From a bacterium (GTDB taxonomy: Bacteria > Desulfobacterota > Binatia > DP-6), in the NCBI GenBank assembly GCA_026129405.1, contig JAHCID010000001.1, forward strand, positions 341,237 to 405,236: a stretch of 64,000 nucleotides of DNA. The letters run 5' to 3'. The translations under genes and the position numbers were made by a program. The notes beneath the pieces are model-generated. The model saw only the letters and a program-made list of their open reading frames with translations. It was not told where the DNA came from and searched no databases. This document shows positions 47,260 through 57,699 of the stretch, one piece after another (positions within the stretch are counted from its first letter, which is position 1; every line of letters begins with the position of its first letter).

Positions 47260-48423
47260 TCAAGCTCCAGTCGCGAATTGGACGTGCATCGGATCCGGCG
47301 TGGAGAAGTGGCGACCATCCGACCAGCCGTGGTCTTTCCACACGGCGTACCACCAATCCGGGAGTGTGTAGGTCGAGCGACCTCGCGGGTTGTGCTTCCC
47401 GTCCCAGTCGATTGCTATCCCGTAGGAGTGCAGCGAGAGCCGCGTCGCACCCCTGATCGCTCGATAATTGAACCCCCCGACATGCTGATCGAGGCACCGC
47501 TCGTGGAGCCAGTTGCGAACAACCTCATCGGGCACCGAGCCACCGATCTCTCGCTTAGCGCGATCCCAGACGGCCGAGAGCACATCGCGGAAGCTACCCT
47601 CGAGCTTACGATGCAAGCGAATGCCCGAGACACGGACGAGCCCGCGGTGGTCGTCTTGGTAGTAGAGCTGCCAGCCGAGAGGGGGCTCGATTCGGCGGAT
47701 GTTCTCGGCTTCCCACGCCTCGTTGAGCGTACCATCCCGATTGTTCGGCCTGCCGAACATCTCCTCGATCTCTTGAAGGCCGTGCGGCGTACGAAGTCGC
47801 CCGCCGCCGATGGCCGTGCTGTCCCACCCGATCTCTGCACCTCCGCGTTCCACGGCCATCCCGTCACGCCGACCCAGTAGATCGAGGAACTCATCGACCG
47901 CATCTCGGCGAAGCCAGGCGTGGATGTGGTGGTCGCGGACGGGACCATGGTGACGCGTCGTCCGGCGCAGTAGGCGAGCGACATACTCCATCGCAAGCGA
48001 ATGATCGGACTTCATCCGCGCCTGGAACGCTTCGGGATCCGTCGAACCTCCGGTGTGCTGTCGAACGAGGTCACTGAGCTCCGGCCCGAAGCGCATGGAG
48101 TTGGCGCTGACCTGCCATGCGCCCGCCTCGATCTCCTCCGGCGTGTCGGAATTGGGATTCGAGACGTCCCGACCTTCGTTCCAATCCCAAGAGGACTCGA
48201 AGCCGGCGAGAACCCGCATCACTTCCAACATCACCGCGCGCCGATGGTAGAGCCCCTGCCAGGGTCCCAGCGTATTCTTCACGCTCGAGTAGATGTCGCT
48301 CACCGTGTTCGGCACGAATATATCGTCGGGCGCGACCTTCCCCCATCCGACGAGCTGGTCGAGAAAGGACTCGGGCGGCCTACCCCGATTGGCAACGTGC
48401 TGCCGCGTTGCGTCGTAGCTCAT
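47260..48423 (-). CDS. Two-domain peptidoglycan hydrolase with M15 peptidase
   Basis: 387 residues from the first ATG. The C-terminal domain has the complete M15 metallopeptidase zinc site: His332 and Asp339 in SLHSYGIAIDW and His380 in DPMHVQF, as in VanY and phage L-Ala-D-Glu or D-Ala-D-Ala endopeptidases. The N-terminal part (about 60-160), with FESSWDWNEG and EAGAWQVSANS, resembles a lysozyme/transglycosylase-type fold and may be a second catalytic domain; that is less certain. GC is clearly lower than around it. The open frame continues upstream of the ATG for some 40 protein-like codons without a standard start, so the gene may be 5'-truncated or use a rare start codon. Confidence 0.84.
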   Translation of the reverse strand: MSYDATRQHVANRGRPPESFLDQLVGWGKVAPDDIFVPNTVSDIYSSVKNTLGPWQGLYHRRAVMLEVMRVLAGFESSWDWNEGRDVSNPNSDTPEEIEAGAWQVSANSMRFGPELSDLVRQHTGGSTDPEAFQARMKSDHSLAMEYVARLLRRTTRHHGPVRDHHIHAWLRRDAVDEFLDLLGRRDGMAVERGGAEIGWDSTAIGGGRLRTPHGLQEIEEMFGRPNNRDGTLNEAWEAENIRRIEPPLGWQLYYQDDHRGLVRVSGIRLHRKLEGSFRDVLSAVWDRAKREIGGSVPDEVVRNWLHERCLDQHVGGFNYRAIRGATRLSLHSYGIAIDWDGKHNPRGRSTYTLPDWWYAVWKDHGWSDGRHFSTPDPMHVQFATGA

Positions 48424-48698
48424 GCGAACACCCGTCCCTTCGGGCCCATCGAGATCCCCGGCGCCGGTGAATTGCCAGCCTGGCGGCCACGGACCGATCG
48501 CGACTGCGGGTCGCCCAGCGCGAGATGGGGGCAGATAAGCATCACGGCCTTCACTAGCTCCATTGCGCGTCGCATAGCAAGACTTGCGAATAACGACACG
48601 CCATGACGATCCAGAGTCATGCCAGCTTCGACCCGGGCGGCCTCGTCTCGGCGTCGACGTGACGCCCGAGCCTTGCGGCACGCGCGCGTCGTCGGAAC
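48424..48698. other. Low-GC intergenic region upstream of the cell-wall hydrolase
   Basis: No separate gene is convincing. On the minus strand the hydrolase frame stays open with a sensible composition (segment IGPWPPGWQFTG about 25 codons before the ATG). A second minus frame of 66 codons (48620 down to 48420) overlaps it and looks weaker. GC changes back to the genome norm near 48,650. Confidence 0.4.
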
Positions 48699-51557
48699 TC
48701 AATCGAGCAGCGCCAGGATGTCGTCCCGCGTCAATGCCCCGCCGGCGCTGCCGCTGCCGAGCGCCGCCTCGGCGACGCCTCGCTTCTGGGCCTGCAGCGC
48801 GAGCACGCGCTCCTCGACCGTGTCCTTCGCGACCATGCGGTAGACGAGGACGGGCCGATCCTGGCCGATGCGGTGCGCGCGGTCGGCGGCCTGGTCCTCG
48901 ACGGCGGGGTTCCACCACGGGTCGAGCAGGAAGACGTGGTCGGCGGCGGTGAGGTTGAGACCCGTGCCGCCCGCGGTGAGCGAGACGAGCATCACCGGCG
49001 GGCCGTCGGCGCGCTGGAACGCGTCGACCACGCCGGCACGATCGCGCGTGCTGCCGTCGAGGCGGGTGAACGGGATCGCGTTCCCGCGCAGATGCGGCTC
49101 GACGCGGTCGAGGAGGCTCGTCCACTGCGAGAACACGAGCGCCTTGTGGCCGTCGGCGACGGCATCGCCGAGCGCGTCGAGCAGCGCCTCGACCTTCGAC
49201 GACGTCGCCGCCTCGTGCCCGGGCACGAGGCCGACGTGACAGGCCGCCTGGCGCAGGCGCAGCAACGCCTCCAGCGCCGCGAGAACGTTGCCGCCGTCGC
49301 CGAGCCGCCGGGCGACGTCGGCGCGCGCAGCGGCGCGGACCGCGTCGTAGACGGCACGCTCCGACGGCTCGAGCTCGCAGGTCAGCACCGCGTCGGTGCG
49401 CGGCGGCAGGTCCTGCGCCACCTCGCGCTTCAAACGCCGGAGCACGAACGGGCCGATGCGGCGCCGCAGCCGCTCCGCGGCGCGGGCGTCGCCGTCGGCG
49501 ACCGGCGTCTCGTAGCGCTCCGCGAAGTCGCGCCGGCCGCCGAGGAGGCCGCGGTTGGCGAAGTGCATCTGGCTCCACAGCTCGTCGAGCCGGTTCTCGA
49601 CCGGCGTGCCCGAGAGCGACAGGCGGAAGCCCGCGTCGAGCGCGTACGCCGCGCGCGCCGTCTGGCTGTCGGGGTTCTTGATCGCCTGCGCCTCGTCGAG
49701 GACGACCGTGTCCCAGCGCGTCGCGACGAGGACGTCGGCGTCGTTGCGCAGCGTCGCATACGTCGTGATCGTCACGTCGGCGTCGCACGGCTCGCGGCGC
49801 GGCCCGTGGTAGAGCGCGACGCGCAGGCTCGGGCGGAAGCGTGCGATCTCCGCCTGCCAGTTGTGGATCACGCTGCGCGGGCAGACGACGAGCGTGCGGC
49901 CGCGCAACGCGCAGAGCGCCTGGATCGTCTTGCCGAGGCCCATGTCGTCGGCCAGCACGGCGCCGAGGTCCGCGTCGCGGCGGGCGATCAGCCAGGCGAC
50001 GCCGTCGCGCTGATACGGCCGCAGCGTGCCGGTGAAGTCGGCCGGCACGTCGACCGCGCCGGCTTCGAGCAGCGCCGTCAGCCGTCCGGCATCGAACGGC
50101 GGCGGCTGGTCGAACGCCTCGCACACCTCGGCGACGAGCGGCATCGCCGCACGCGGCACACGCCCGCCGCCGGCCTCGCGCGCCGACAGCAGCTCGGTGA
50201 CGAGGTGCCCGTGCTTCGCGAGCCACCCCGACGGCACGGCGCCGAAGCCGCCGCCGAGCGGCACGAGCGACAGGCCGTCGCGCCATGCCCCGACGACGGC
50301 CTCGGCCGTCGCGCGCTGCGTGCCGTCGGGCGCCTCGAAGACGACGGCGGCGTCCGCGCCCGCGCCGACGAGACGCGGGGTGAGGGCAACGTCCGTGGTA
50401 CGCGCACGCGCTGCCGGCGGCCGCCCGTCGTCGAAGGTACGGATGCCGGACAGGAGGCGCGCCGCATCCGCACCGGCGAGGCGTACGCGCCGGCCGAGCG
50501 CCAGGTGCAGATCGTCTCGCAGGCGCAGCTCGAGGCGATGCTCCGCCGCCTCGTCGCGGCGCGGAACGGCGCCGCGCAGATGCACCAGGCGCCCGGCCTC
50601 GACGCGGGCGACGGGGGGATCGCCGTAGACCAGCTCGGGCCGCAGCTCGATCGCCTGCTCGACGGTCTCGAGGTTGAACCGGACCCACGGCGGCGTCGCT
50701 CCGGTCCGCCCCGGCAGGCGCGTGGTCGCGACCTCGACGTCGATCTCGCGCTCCAGCTCCGGCAGCACGCGGCCGACGACCTCGGCGAACGCGGCAGGGG
50801 CGTACGTGCGACGTGCCGGCAGCCGCTCCCATCGCGCACCGTACCGTCCCGTGACGCCCATCGGCCGCAGCGTGTCGCCGGTGCGCACGATGCCCGACGC
50901 CACGACCGCCGCGACCTCCGGGTCGGCGGTGACGACGACCTCGACGCCGCCGTCCGCGCCATCCTGCACGCGTGCCTTCGGGAAGGCGGGATCGCGCGAC
51001 ACGCGCACGGGATCGCCGGCGAGATGGACGTCCTCGGCATCGGCGAGCGCGCGCAGGAACGGCGCGAACGACGCGGCCGCGATGGCACGCGTGCGGGTGT
51101 CGCGCAGCAGGCGATCGAGCACCACGTCGGTCGCGCTCGGCGTCGCGCCCGATGCGCCGAGGTCGCCGAGCGGCTCGGCGGCCCCGTCCGGCGTCGCGAG
51201 CGAGCGCTGCAACGTGATCGCGTCGCCGGCGATCGACAGCTCGTAGCGTACGTGCCGGCGCGCGGCCGCCGCCGCAAAGACCGCATCCGGGTTCTGGCGC
51301 ACGGCGATCGCCGCCGCTGCGACGTGGGCGCACGGGTCGATGCGGCTGCCGCAGTCGCAGTCCCACTCGGCGTCGCCGGGGTGCAGCGTCACGGTCGCCG
51401 CCGCGCCGACGCGGAAGCTCCACGTACCGCCGCCGCCCTCTCCGGAGGCGCTGACCGCGCCGTTGCGGGCGAGGCCGACGCCCTGGGCCCACAGGCCGCT
51501 GCGGCATTCGTCCTTGACCGCGTCGTACAGCGACGCCCAGTCCGTCCCGGGAAGCAT
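48699..51557 (-). CDS. SWIM zinc-finger SNF2-type helicase
   Basis: A 952-residue RapA/HepA-like ATPase. N-terminal SWIM finger CDC-x6-C-H (Cys67, Cys69, Cys76, His78), a middle region of ~400 residues, then the helicase core: [12 protein letters not shown] (Walker A), DEAQ (Walker B), [23 protein letters not shown], and [11 protein letters not shown] (motif VI). SWIM-SNF2 proteins move along double-stranded DNA and remodel proteins on it, in transcription recycling or repair. No methylase, nuclease or phage-defence partner is adjacent, so a defence role has no support here. It precedes a low-GC patch on its downstream side. Confidence 0.96.
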   Translation of the reverse strand: MLPGTDWASLYDAVKDECRSGLWAQGVGLARNGAVSASGEGGGGTWSFRVGAAATVTLHPGDAEWDCDCGSRIDPCAHVAAAAIAVRQNPDAVFAAAAARRHVRYELSIAGDAITLQRSLATPDGAAEPLGDLGASGATPSATDVVLDRLLRDTRTRAIAAASFAPFLRALADAEDVHLAGDPVRVSRDPAFPKARVQDGADGGVEVVVTADPEVAAVVASGIVRTGDTLRPMGVTGRYGARWERLPARRTYAPAAFAEVVGRVLPELEREIDVEVATTRLPGRTGATPPWVRFNLETVEQAIELRPELVYGDPPVARVEAGRLVHLRGAVPRRDEAAEHRLELRLRDDLHLALGRRVRLAGADAARLLSGIRTFDDGRPPAARARTTDVALTPRLVGAGADAAVVFEAPDGTQRATAEAVVGAWRDGLSLVPLGGGFGAVPSGWLAKHGHLVTELLSAREAGGGRVPRAAMPLVAEVCEAFDQPPPFDAGRLTALLEAGAVDVPADFTGTLRPYQRDGVAWLIARRDADLGAVLADDMGLGKTIQALCALRGRTLVVCPRSVIHNWQAEIARFRPSLRVALYHGPRREPCDADVTITTYATLRNDADVLVATRWDTVVLDEAQAIKNPDSQTARAAYALDAGFRLSLSGTPVENRLDELWSQMHFANRGLLGGRRDFAERYETPVADGDARAAERLRRRIGPFVLRRLKREVAQDLPPRTDAVLTCELEPSERAVYDAVRAAARADVARRLGDGGNVLAALEALLRLRQAACHVGLVPGHEAATSSKVEALLDALGDAVADGHKALVFSQWTSLLDRVEPHLRGNAIPFTRLDGSTRDRAGVVDAFQRADGPPVMLVSLTAGGTGLNLTAADHVFLLDPWWNPAVEDQAADRAHRIGQDRPVLVYRMVAKDTVEERVLALQAQKRGVAEAALGSGSAGGALTRDDILALLD

Positions 51558-51596
51558 CCGGGAGGATCTATCCGACCGCTTCGCGCGGGGCGACGG

Positions 51597-51902
51597 TCAG
51601 GAGCGTCCGACCCCCTCGACCGCCTCGTAGTGCAGCACGGTCGGGAACGGATCGTAGAAATGATGCAGGAGCGCCTTCCACTCCTGATACCCGGGCGAGC
51701 CGCGGAACCCCCGCTCGTGATCCTCGAGCGAGCGCCATCGCACCAGGAGCACGTACTCGTCCTCGCGCTCCACGCACCGCTGCAACTCGTGCGAGAGGTA
51801 GCCGGGCACTGCGCGGATGATCGCCTGGGCCCGGCGAAAGGCGGCCTCGAACGCGCCCGACTGCCCGGAGCGGATGCGGAGCGCGGCGACCTCGAGGATC
51901 AC
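51597..51902 (-). CDS. Antibiotic biosynthesis monooxygenase (ABM) domain protein
   Basis: A 101-residue ferredoxin-like dimeric alpha/beta-barrel protein: ILEVAALRIRSGQSGAFEAAFRRAQ, the YLSHELQRCVEREDEYVLLVRW core, and SPGYQEWKALLHHFYDP. Such proteins range from cofactor-free monooxygenases to heme oxygenases; the EYVLLVRWRSLEDH segment is typical for the former. Its GTG overlaps the cupin stop, so the two are co-translated. Confidence 0.85.
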   Translation of the reverse strand: MILEVAALRIRSGQSGAFEAAFRRAQAIIRAVPGYLSHELQRCVEREDEYVLLVRWRSLEDHERGFRGSPGYQEWKALLHHFYDPFPTVLHYEAVEGVGRS

Positions 51903-52306
51903 GGCAGGCGGACCTCGGGCGCGAACTCGGCCAGCAGCGCGGCGGGGCTCTCGCCGGCGAACAGGCGCGTGGTGAACTCCCGCCAGCGCAGCGCGGGGCG
52001 CATCTCGATCCGCAGTCGGACCGGCGCGTCGGTGGGATTCCAGGCCAGGTGCACGACGCCGGGGGGAACGGTGACGACGGTGCCGGGGCCGCCGTCGACG
52101 TTCGCGCCGCCCTCGCCCCCGAGCCGCCAGGCGGCACGGCCCTCGACGACGGCGAAGCGCTCCTCCATCCCGGGATGCAGGTGCTCGACGGCGCGGTGTC
52201 CCGGCCGCGTCCACAGCACGTCCATCACGAGCAGATCGAGGGTCTCGGCGACGAACGCCACCTGCTCGCCGGTGCGTGGATTCGTCGCGGTGTGGGTGGG
52301 CGGCAT
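51899..52306 (-). CDS. Cupin-domain protein
   Basis: A 135-residue single cupin. Motif 1 is EHLHPGMEERFAVVEG, with metal ligands His, His and Glu; motif 2 is PPGVVHLAWNP, contributing the last His. Possible dioxygenase, isomerase or sensor. Translationally coupled to the ABM protein, suggesting a two-protein step on an aromatic or quinone-like compound; that link is inferred. Confidence 0.87.
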   Translation of the reverse strand: MPPTHTATNPRTGEQVAFVAETLDLLVMDVLWTRPGHRAVEHLHPGMEERFAVVEGRAAWRLGGEGGANVDGGPGTVVTVPPGVVHLAWNPTDAPVRLRIEMRPALRWREFTTRLFAGESPAALLAEFAPEVRLP

Positions 52307-52313
52307 CCGGAAA

Positions 52314-53651
52314 TCACGGCGTCGTCGCGAGGTCCGTCTGCACCGCACCCACGAACGTCCGTAGACCGTTGCGACACGCGTCGGCGACGGCGGCTCCCTT
52401 GCGGCCGTTCACCTTGGCGAGCGTGCGCTTGGCGAGCGCCGCGGCACGCCGCGTGAGACGCACCTGCTTCTTCCCGCTCGCGACCACGGCCTTGCCGACG
52501 GTCGTACAGAGCCCCTTGACGCCTTTGGCGATGGGGCCCTTCAGCACGACGCCCTCGCAGCCGGCCACCGGCCGCAGGTCGCAGTGACAACGGGCCGCGG
52601 GGGCACCGATCTCGCCCGCGCACGGCGGCAAGGTGGTCGACGTCGTCGACGTGGTGCCCGTGGCCGGTACCGTCGTCGTCGTGGACGAAACCGGGATCGC
52701 CGTCGACGTCGTGGTCGTGCCTGCGACCGGGATCGTCGTCGTCGTTCCACCGCCGGGCACCGTGGTCGTCGTGGTCGATGTCGTGACGGTGGTGGTGGTG
52801 GACGTCGTGCTCTCCGCGATCTCCTCGTACTCGGCCCCCGTCAGGAAGATGTCGTTCGCGCCGCCGGCGCCGTCGGGCACGACGGCGCGGACGCCAGGCA
52901 TGGGGTCGCCGTTGGCGTCGAGGACGTCCATCCCCTCGACGGTGAAGGTGTGCGAGTAGTCCGACACGCCCAGCACGGTCCATCCCTCGTGATACTGCGG
53001 ATTCTCGATGCGGATGCGCGGGAAGAGATCGACGGTGACGGTCGCGGTCGCCCCCTCGTCGGGACAGCGGAAGTCGGGGAGTCTGATGACGCACACGCCC
53101 CCGGGATCGCACGTCTCGAACGGCCGCGGCGCTTCCACCTTCAGGGCCGGGTCGGACGACGACACGGCGTGGTCGCCGGTGAGACGGTAGCGGAGGTCGA
53201 GACCCGTCACCGGCGGCGTCAGGAACCCATGGCACGCGATGGGGAAGTGGATGGTTGCCCGCCCCCAGATCTGCGCGACCAGGTACCCTGGCACGTTGCG
53301 GTACTCGACTTGCGCCTTGGCTTTGAGCCGGACGTGGGTGGCGACGCCGACGTACGTCGAGGTCGCCACGAGCTCGCGATCGATCTCGACCCGCGCGCTG
53401 GCGCTCGCGCACAGGTAGTCGACCTGCCCGGTGAACGGCTGGCAGAGCCCGCCGCCGTGGCTGAAGGCGCCGAAATCGAAGGCGCGGCCGCCGTTCGGGA
53501 GCGCGGATCCGTGGGTGAGTCTCTCCGTGAACCCGCCGATCGACCTCGGGAACTGCGCCACGCCGTCGACCTCGGCGTAGATGCTGGCGGCGGATACGGA
53601 GGAGGTGCCGAGCAGGACGAGCAGGGTCGCGGACGCGAGGGACCGAAGCAT
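52314..53651 (-). CDS. Secreted protein with Thr-rich linker
   Basis: 445 residues. Signal peptide LRSLASATLLVLLGTSSVSA, an N-terminal beta-rich domain of about 260 residues with several Cys, then a Thr/Ser/Pro/Val linker (about 280-345) and a Cys-containing Lys/Arg-rich C-terminal domain (about 350-445) that begins CAGEIGAP. The linker resembles O-glycosylated spacers of secreted enzymes and of many proteins in uncultured Binatota-like genomes. No catalytic motif is visible. Function unknown. Confidence 0.8.
   Translation of the reverse strand: MLRSLASATLLVLLGTSSVSAASIYAEVDGVAQFPRSIGGFTERLTHGSALPNGGRAFDFGAFSHGGGLCQPFTGQVDYLCASASARVEIDRELVATSTYVGVATHVRLKAKAQVEYRNVPGYLVAQIWGRATIHFPIACHGFLTPPVTGLDLRYRLTGDHAVSSSDPALKVEAPRPFETCDPGGVCVIRLPDFRCPDEGATATVTVDLFPRIRIENPQYHEGWTVLGVSDYSHTFTVEGMDVLDANGDPMPGVRAVVPDGAGGANDIFLTGAEYEEIAESTTSTTTTVTTSTTTTTVPGGGTTTTIPVAGTTTTSTAIPVSSTTTTVPATGTTSTTSTTLPPCAGEIGAPAARCHCDLRPVAGCEGVVLKGPIAKGVKGLCTTVGKAVVASGKKQVRLTRRAAALAKRTLAKVNGRKGAAVADACRNGLRTFVGAVQTDLATTP
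52630..52812 (-). repeat. Thr-codon-rich low-complexity coding repeat
   Basis: Encodes runs of Thr broken by Val-Pro, Ile-Pro, Ser and Gly. It shows on the plus strand as repeated GTCGTC and GTGGTC units. It is a protein linker, not a DNA satellite or CRISPR array. Confidence 0.75.
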
Positions 53652-53774
53652 GGCGGCCGACTATACGAGGCGCATCGCATGTGTCGCCACATCCTTGTCG
53701 ATGGCGCACTCGCCATGCACCAAGCGCCGACGGCGAGCTCGGCCGTCGCAGCGGTCCGCCCGCCGGCACGCCGC

Positions 53775-54170
53775 TCACGGTTGGAAGGCACTCTGGTCGA
53801 CGTAGACCCAGTAGCGCGCGATCCGTCCCTCGTCGTCGAGCTCGAAATGCGACGCGCCGACGATCTCGAGCCTGCGGCCGAGCGACCTGCTGGTCCCGCG
53901 GATCCGCCAGCCGATCGCCGCCCGCGGCGGCTCGATGACCGACCGCTCGATCGACCGGTGGTAGTCGGGCAGCTCGGCGAAGAGCCAGCGCTCGACGGCC
54001 CTCTCCGCCTCGCGATCCGGCCGATGCCCGCCGTTCATCCAACCTTCGACCGACGGCGCCATCGTACGATCGATCGCGGCGATGACGCCCTCGACACCGA
54101 GCTCGGCCAGCGCGTTTTCGGCTGCGTTGATGGCGTCGAGAGCGCGCTCGATGTCGTGCTTGTCGATCAT
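53775..54170 (-). CDS. SnoaL-like (NTF2-fold) protein
   Basis: A 131-residue alpha+beta cone protein of the NTF2/SnoaL type: an N-terminal helix pair (IERALDAINAAENALAELG), APSVEGWMNGG, a conserved D-Y-H in PDYHRSIERSV, and the closing strands WRIRGTSRS, SHFELDDEGRIARYWVYVD. The class includes polyketide cyclases and ketosteroid isomerases; no specific activity can be assigned. Confidence 0.85.
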   Translation of the reverse strand: MIDKHDIERALDAINAAENALAELGVEGVIAAIDRTMAPSVEGWMNGGHRPDREAERAVERWLFAELPDYHRSIERSVIEPPRAAIGWRIRGTSRSLGRRLEIVGASHFELDDEGRIARYWVYVDQSAFQP

Positions 54171-54282
54171 GTCTCGTCACCTCGTCGGCCGGATTGGATC
54201 GCGGCCTCGGGTCATGGACGGAGGTTCCACCGTCGCCGTACCGAGGGGGGCTTCGCCGTCACGTGCCGGAAGCAGCGCGTCG

Positions 54283-54692
54283 TCAGGCGCTCCGGTTGGC
54301 GTCGCTCGGCTCCAGCAGGTCCCACAGGTTTCCGTAGAGGTCTTCGAACACCGCGACCACGCCATACGGCTCACGCTTCGGCTCGCGCACGAACACCACG
54401 CCGTTCGCCTTGTACCGCTCGTAGTCCCGCCAGAAGTCGTCGGTATAGAGGAAGAGGAACACTCGCCCGCCGGTCTGCGAGCCGACGCGCATCCTCTGCT
54501 CGTCGTCGGACGCCCTGGCGAGCAGGAGGCGGGTCTCGCTCGCCCCCGCAGGCGTCACGACCAGCCATCGCTTCGACTGCTCCGCGATCACCGTGTCTTC
54601 CGCCACGCTGAAGCCGAGCTTGCCGACGAAGAACGCAAGCGCGTCGTCGTAGTCGTCGACCACGAGTGAGACGAGGCCGATCCGTTGCGCGA

Positions 54693-54696
<4 letters not shown>
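54283..54696 (-). CDS. VOC-family protein (glyoxalase/dioxygenase fold)
   Basis: A 137-residue vicinal-oxygen-chelate protein: IGLVSLVVDDYDDALAFFVGKLGF at the start and a second beta-alpha-beta half ending in VAVFEDLYGNLWDLLEP. The metal-ligand position before the first strand is not a His, so it may be a bleomycin-resistance-type binder or act with another residue. The GTG start has GGGAG at a good distance. An upstream open frame ends inside it with a GTGA overlap. Confidence 0.87.
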
Positions 54697-55585
<889 letters not shown>

Positions 55586-56368
55586 TCACCTCGCGTCGCC
55601 CTTCGGAGCCCGCGGCAGCTCCGCCGACGTGCCGCGGTGCCGGCGATACATCTCGACCGCCCACTGCCCCGCCGGATGCCTGAGCACCTCCCCCCGGTAG
55701 TCCTCCAGATACGGCGGCAGCGCGACGCGCAGCGGGTACTGGATCTCCGGCGGCCGCAGCAGCACGCCGAGCAACGCCGCCGCCGTCAGGTCGGCGACGG
55801 TGAAGGTGTCGCCGACGAGATACGGGCGGCCCTGCCGCTCCTCCTCGATGCGTGCGAGCGCGGTGCGGACCGTGGCACGATCCGTCTCGAGGTCGGCGTC
55901 GGCGATGCCGTGACGGAAGCGATAGAAGGCCGGGAACACGCGCACCAGCGGGCGCAGCATGGCGTAGGCGGCGTCGGGCATGCCGGTCGTCAGCATGCGC
56001 AGGGCGACGTCGGGGTCGTTGCGGAAGAGGGGCGTCACGACGGCAGCGCGGATCGCGGGGCCGAGGCCCTCGTCGAAGAAGTCTTCGAGCGCCAGCGCGC
56101 GTGCGCGCGCGGCGGGATCGGACGGATGGAGCGGCGGCTCCGGCCAGCGTTCCTCGAGGGCGGCGATGATGCGGGTCGAGTCGGCGATCGCGCGACCGTC
56201 GAGGAACAGGATCGGGAGCTTGCCCTGGCCCGTCGCCCGCCACGCCTGGAGCAGGTAGTTGCGCGCCGGGGCGCGGCGGTGATGCGGGATGCGTTTCCAG
56301 TCGAGGGCCCATCGCACCTTCTCGTTGAAGTGCGAGAGCGGGATGTGCCAGAGCATCGGCGCGTCCAT
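55586..56368 (-). CDS. Glutathione S-transferase family protein
   Basis: 260 residues. N-terminal thioredoxin-like domain (PMLWHIPLSHFNEKVRWALDWK, then KLPILFLDGRAIADSTRI with the cis-Pro and the DST glutathione-binding motif), followed by an all-helical C-terminal domain with PYLVGDTFTVADLTAAALL. The Ser at the HFNEKV site region would be the activating residue. Part of a minus-strand cluster with GFA, ApaH and a second GST. Confidence 0.92.
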   Translation of the reverse strand: MDAPMLWHIPLSHFNEKVRWALDWKRIPHHRRAPARNYLLQAWRATGQGKLPILFLDGRAIADSTRIIAALEERWPEPPLHPSDPAARARALALEDFFDEGLGPAIRAAVVTPLFRNDPDVALRMLTTGMPDAAYAMLRPLVRVFPAFYRFRHGIADADLETDRATVRTALARIEEERQGRPYLVGDTFTVADLTAAALLGVLLRPPEIQYPLRVALPPYLEDYRGEVLRHPAGQWAVEMYRRHRGTSAELPRAPKGDAR

Positions 56369-56440
56369 GCGTGTCGGCTCCCATGGGGGATCAGCCGATG
56401 CCAGGCGCCCGTCCGCGCCGGGCAGCGCAGCGATCCCGCG

Positions 56441-56845
56441 CTACGTCGGATCCTGGTCGAACACCACGGTTCCCGGCGGCAGCTGCACCCAGGCGTGGCG
56501 TCGCTTGTCGTAGACCGAGTCGCCGGGCGGCGGGAACGTCGGATCGCCGAACCCTCCGACCGCCACCGACACGCTGCCGGTCTCCCCTTCCTCGGTGTGG
56601 AAGAGGTTCGTGCCGCAGATCGGGCAGAAGCGGAAGCGGAACTTCGCTCCCTGGTCGCCCGCGCGCACGTACTCGGTGGCCGTGCCGCGCACCTCGTACG
56701 GCGCCGCGAAACCGGCGAGCGCCGCGAACACGCTGCCGGTCCGGCGCTGGCAGGCGAGACAGTGACACACGCCGACGCCGAGCGGCTCGCCGTGCACGTC
56801 GATGCTGAGCTGCCCGCAGCAGCAGGACGCCGTGCGCATGGTCAT
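56441..56845 (-). CDS. GFA-family protein (glutathione-dependent formaldehyde-activating fold)
   Basis: A 134-residue zinc protein: CCCGQLSI, then CHCLACQRRTGSVFA, then CPICGTNLF, the three Cys clusters of the GFA/CENP-V fold. Such proteins bind two zincs; true formaldehyde activation is established for few. The GRTASC start region overlaps the stop of the apaH gene (ATGA). Confidence 0.92.
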   Translation of the reverse strand: MTMRTASCCCGQLSIDVHGEPLGVGVCHCLACQRRTGSVFAALAGFAAPYEVRGTATEYVRAGDQGAKFRFRFCPICGTNLFHTEEGETGSVSVAVGGFGDPTFPPPGDSVYDKRRHAWVQLPPGTVVFDQDPT

Positions 56846-57669
56846 CGCCCCCGCCCGCCGCAGCGCGCGAACACCGGCTCGCCTTCCGCGTCGAGACGCA
56901 CCGCGCACAGTCGCTGCCCCCAGACGCAGCCCGCGTCGATCGCCGTCACCCCGTTCTCGACGTGATAGCCGAGCGCCGCCCAGTGCCCGCACACCACCCG
57001 CGCTCCCTGCCACCGACGTCCCGGCATGCGAAACCAGGGCACCAGACCGGCGGGGGCTTCCGCGAGGCCGCCGTCGTACGCGAGGTCGAGGCGGCCGTCC
57101 GGCGTGCAGAAGCGGATGCGCGTGAGCGCGTTCACCGCGACGCGCATCCGATCCCAGCCGGTGAGCTCGTCCGACCAGCGATCCGGCTGGTCGCCGTACA
57201 TGGCGCGGAAGAACGACACGATGCGCGCGTCGTCCTGCACCGCGGCCTCGATCTCCGCGGCGCACGCGCGCGCCGTCGCGAGGTCCCACTGCGGCGCGAG
57301 GCCGGCGTGCACCATCGTCAGGCCGAGGTCGGCGTCGTGATGCAGCAGCGGCCGGCGGCGCAGCCAACCCAGCAGCTCGTCGCGGTCGGGCGCGGCGAGG
57401 ACGTCCTGGAACGTGTCCTTCTTCCCCGTGCGCGTGCCGGGCACGAAGGCGGCCGCGAGGAGGTGCAGATCGTGGTTGCCGAGCACCGTCACCGCCGCGT
57501 CGCCGAGGCCGCGCACGAGGCGCAGGACGTCGAGCGAGCGGGGGCCGCGGTTGACGAGATCGCCGGTGATCCAGACGCGGTCGCGCGACGGGTCGAACGC
57601 GATCTTCTCCAGCAGCTCCTCGAGCTCGTCGCAGCAGCCCTGGACGTCGCCGATGGCATGGACGGCCAT
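56842..57669 (-). CDS. apaH: Symmetrical bis(5'-nucleosyl)-tetraphosphatase (ApaH-type)
   Basis: Hydrolyses Ap4A to two ADP and can remove Np4 caps from RNA. The 275-residue calcineurin-like enzyme has GDVQGC (7-12), GDLVNRGP, GNHDLH, and the MVHAG and CGH motifs of the ApaH family; the N-terminal MAVHAIGDVQGCCDEL and later RMRVAVNALTRIRFC and WFRMP segments are typical. Upstream of GFA with a four-base overlap, downstream of the second GST by about 30 bases. Confidence 0.93.
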   Translation of the reverse strand: MAVHAIGDVQGCCDELEELLEKIAFDPSRDRVWITGDLVNRGPRSLDVLRLVRGLGDAAVTVLGNHDLHLLAAAFVPGTRTGKKDTFQDVLAAPDRDELLGWLRRRPLLHHDADLGLTMVHAGLAPQWDLATARACAAEIEAAVQDDARIVSFFRAMYGDQPDRWSDELTGWDRMRVAVNALTRIRFCTPDGRLDLAYDGGLAEAPAGLVPWFRMPGRRWQGARVVCGHWAALGYHVENGVTAIDAGCVWGQRLCAVRLDAEGEPVFARCGGRGR

Positions 57670-57699
57670 GCCATCGGCGTATCACATTGGGCCCGTCGG

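Noticed and set aside
48699-51557. SNF2 helicase as part of a phage-defence system (DISARM-like or similar)
   Set aside because: No methyltransferase, nuclease, PLD or other defence partner is adjacent, and the SWIM-SNF2 architecture is common as a housekeeping remodeller.
52630-52812. GTCGTC/GTGGTC repeats resembling a DNA repeat element
   Set aside because: They encode a Thr-rich linker within a secreted protein and show the codon-level variation of a coding sequence.
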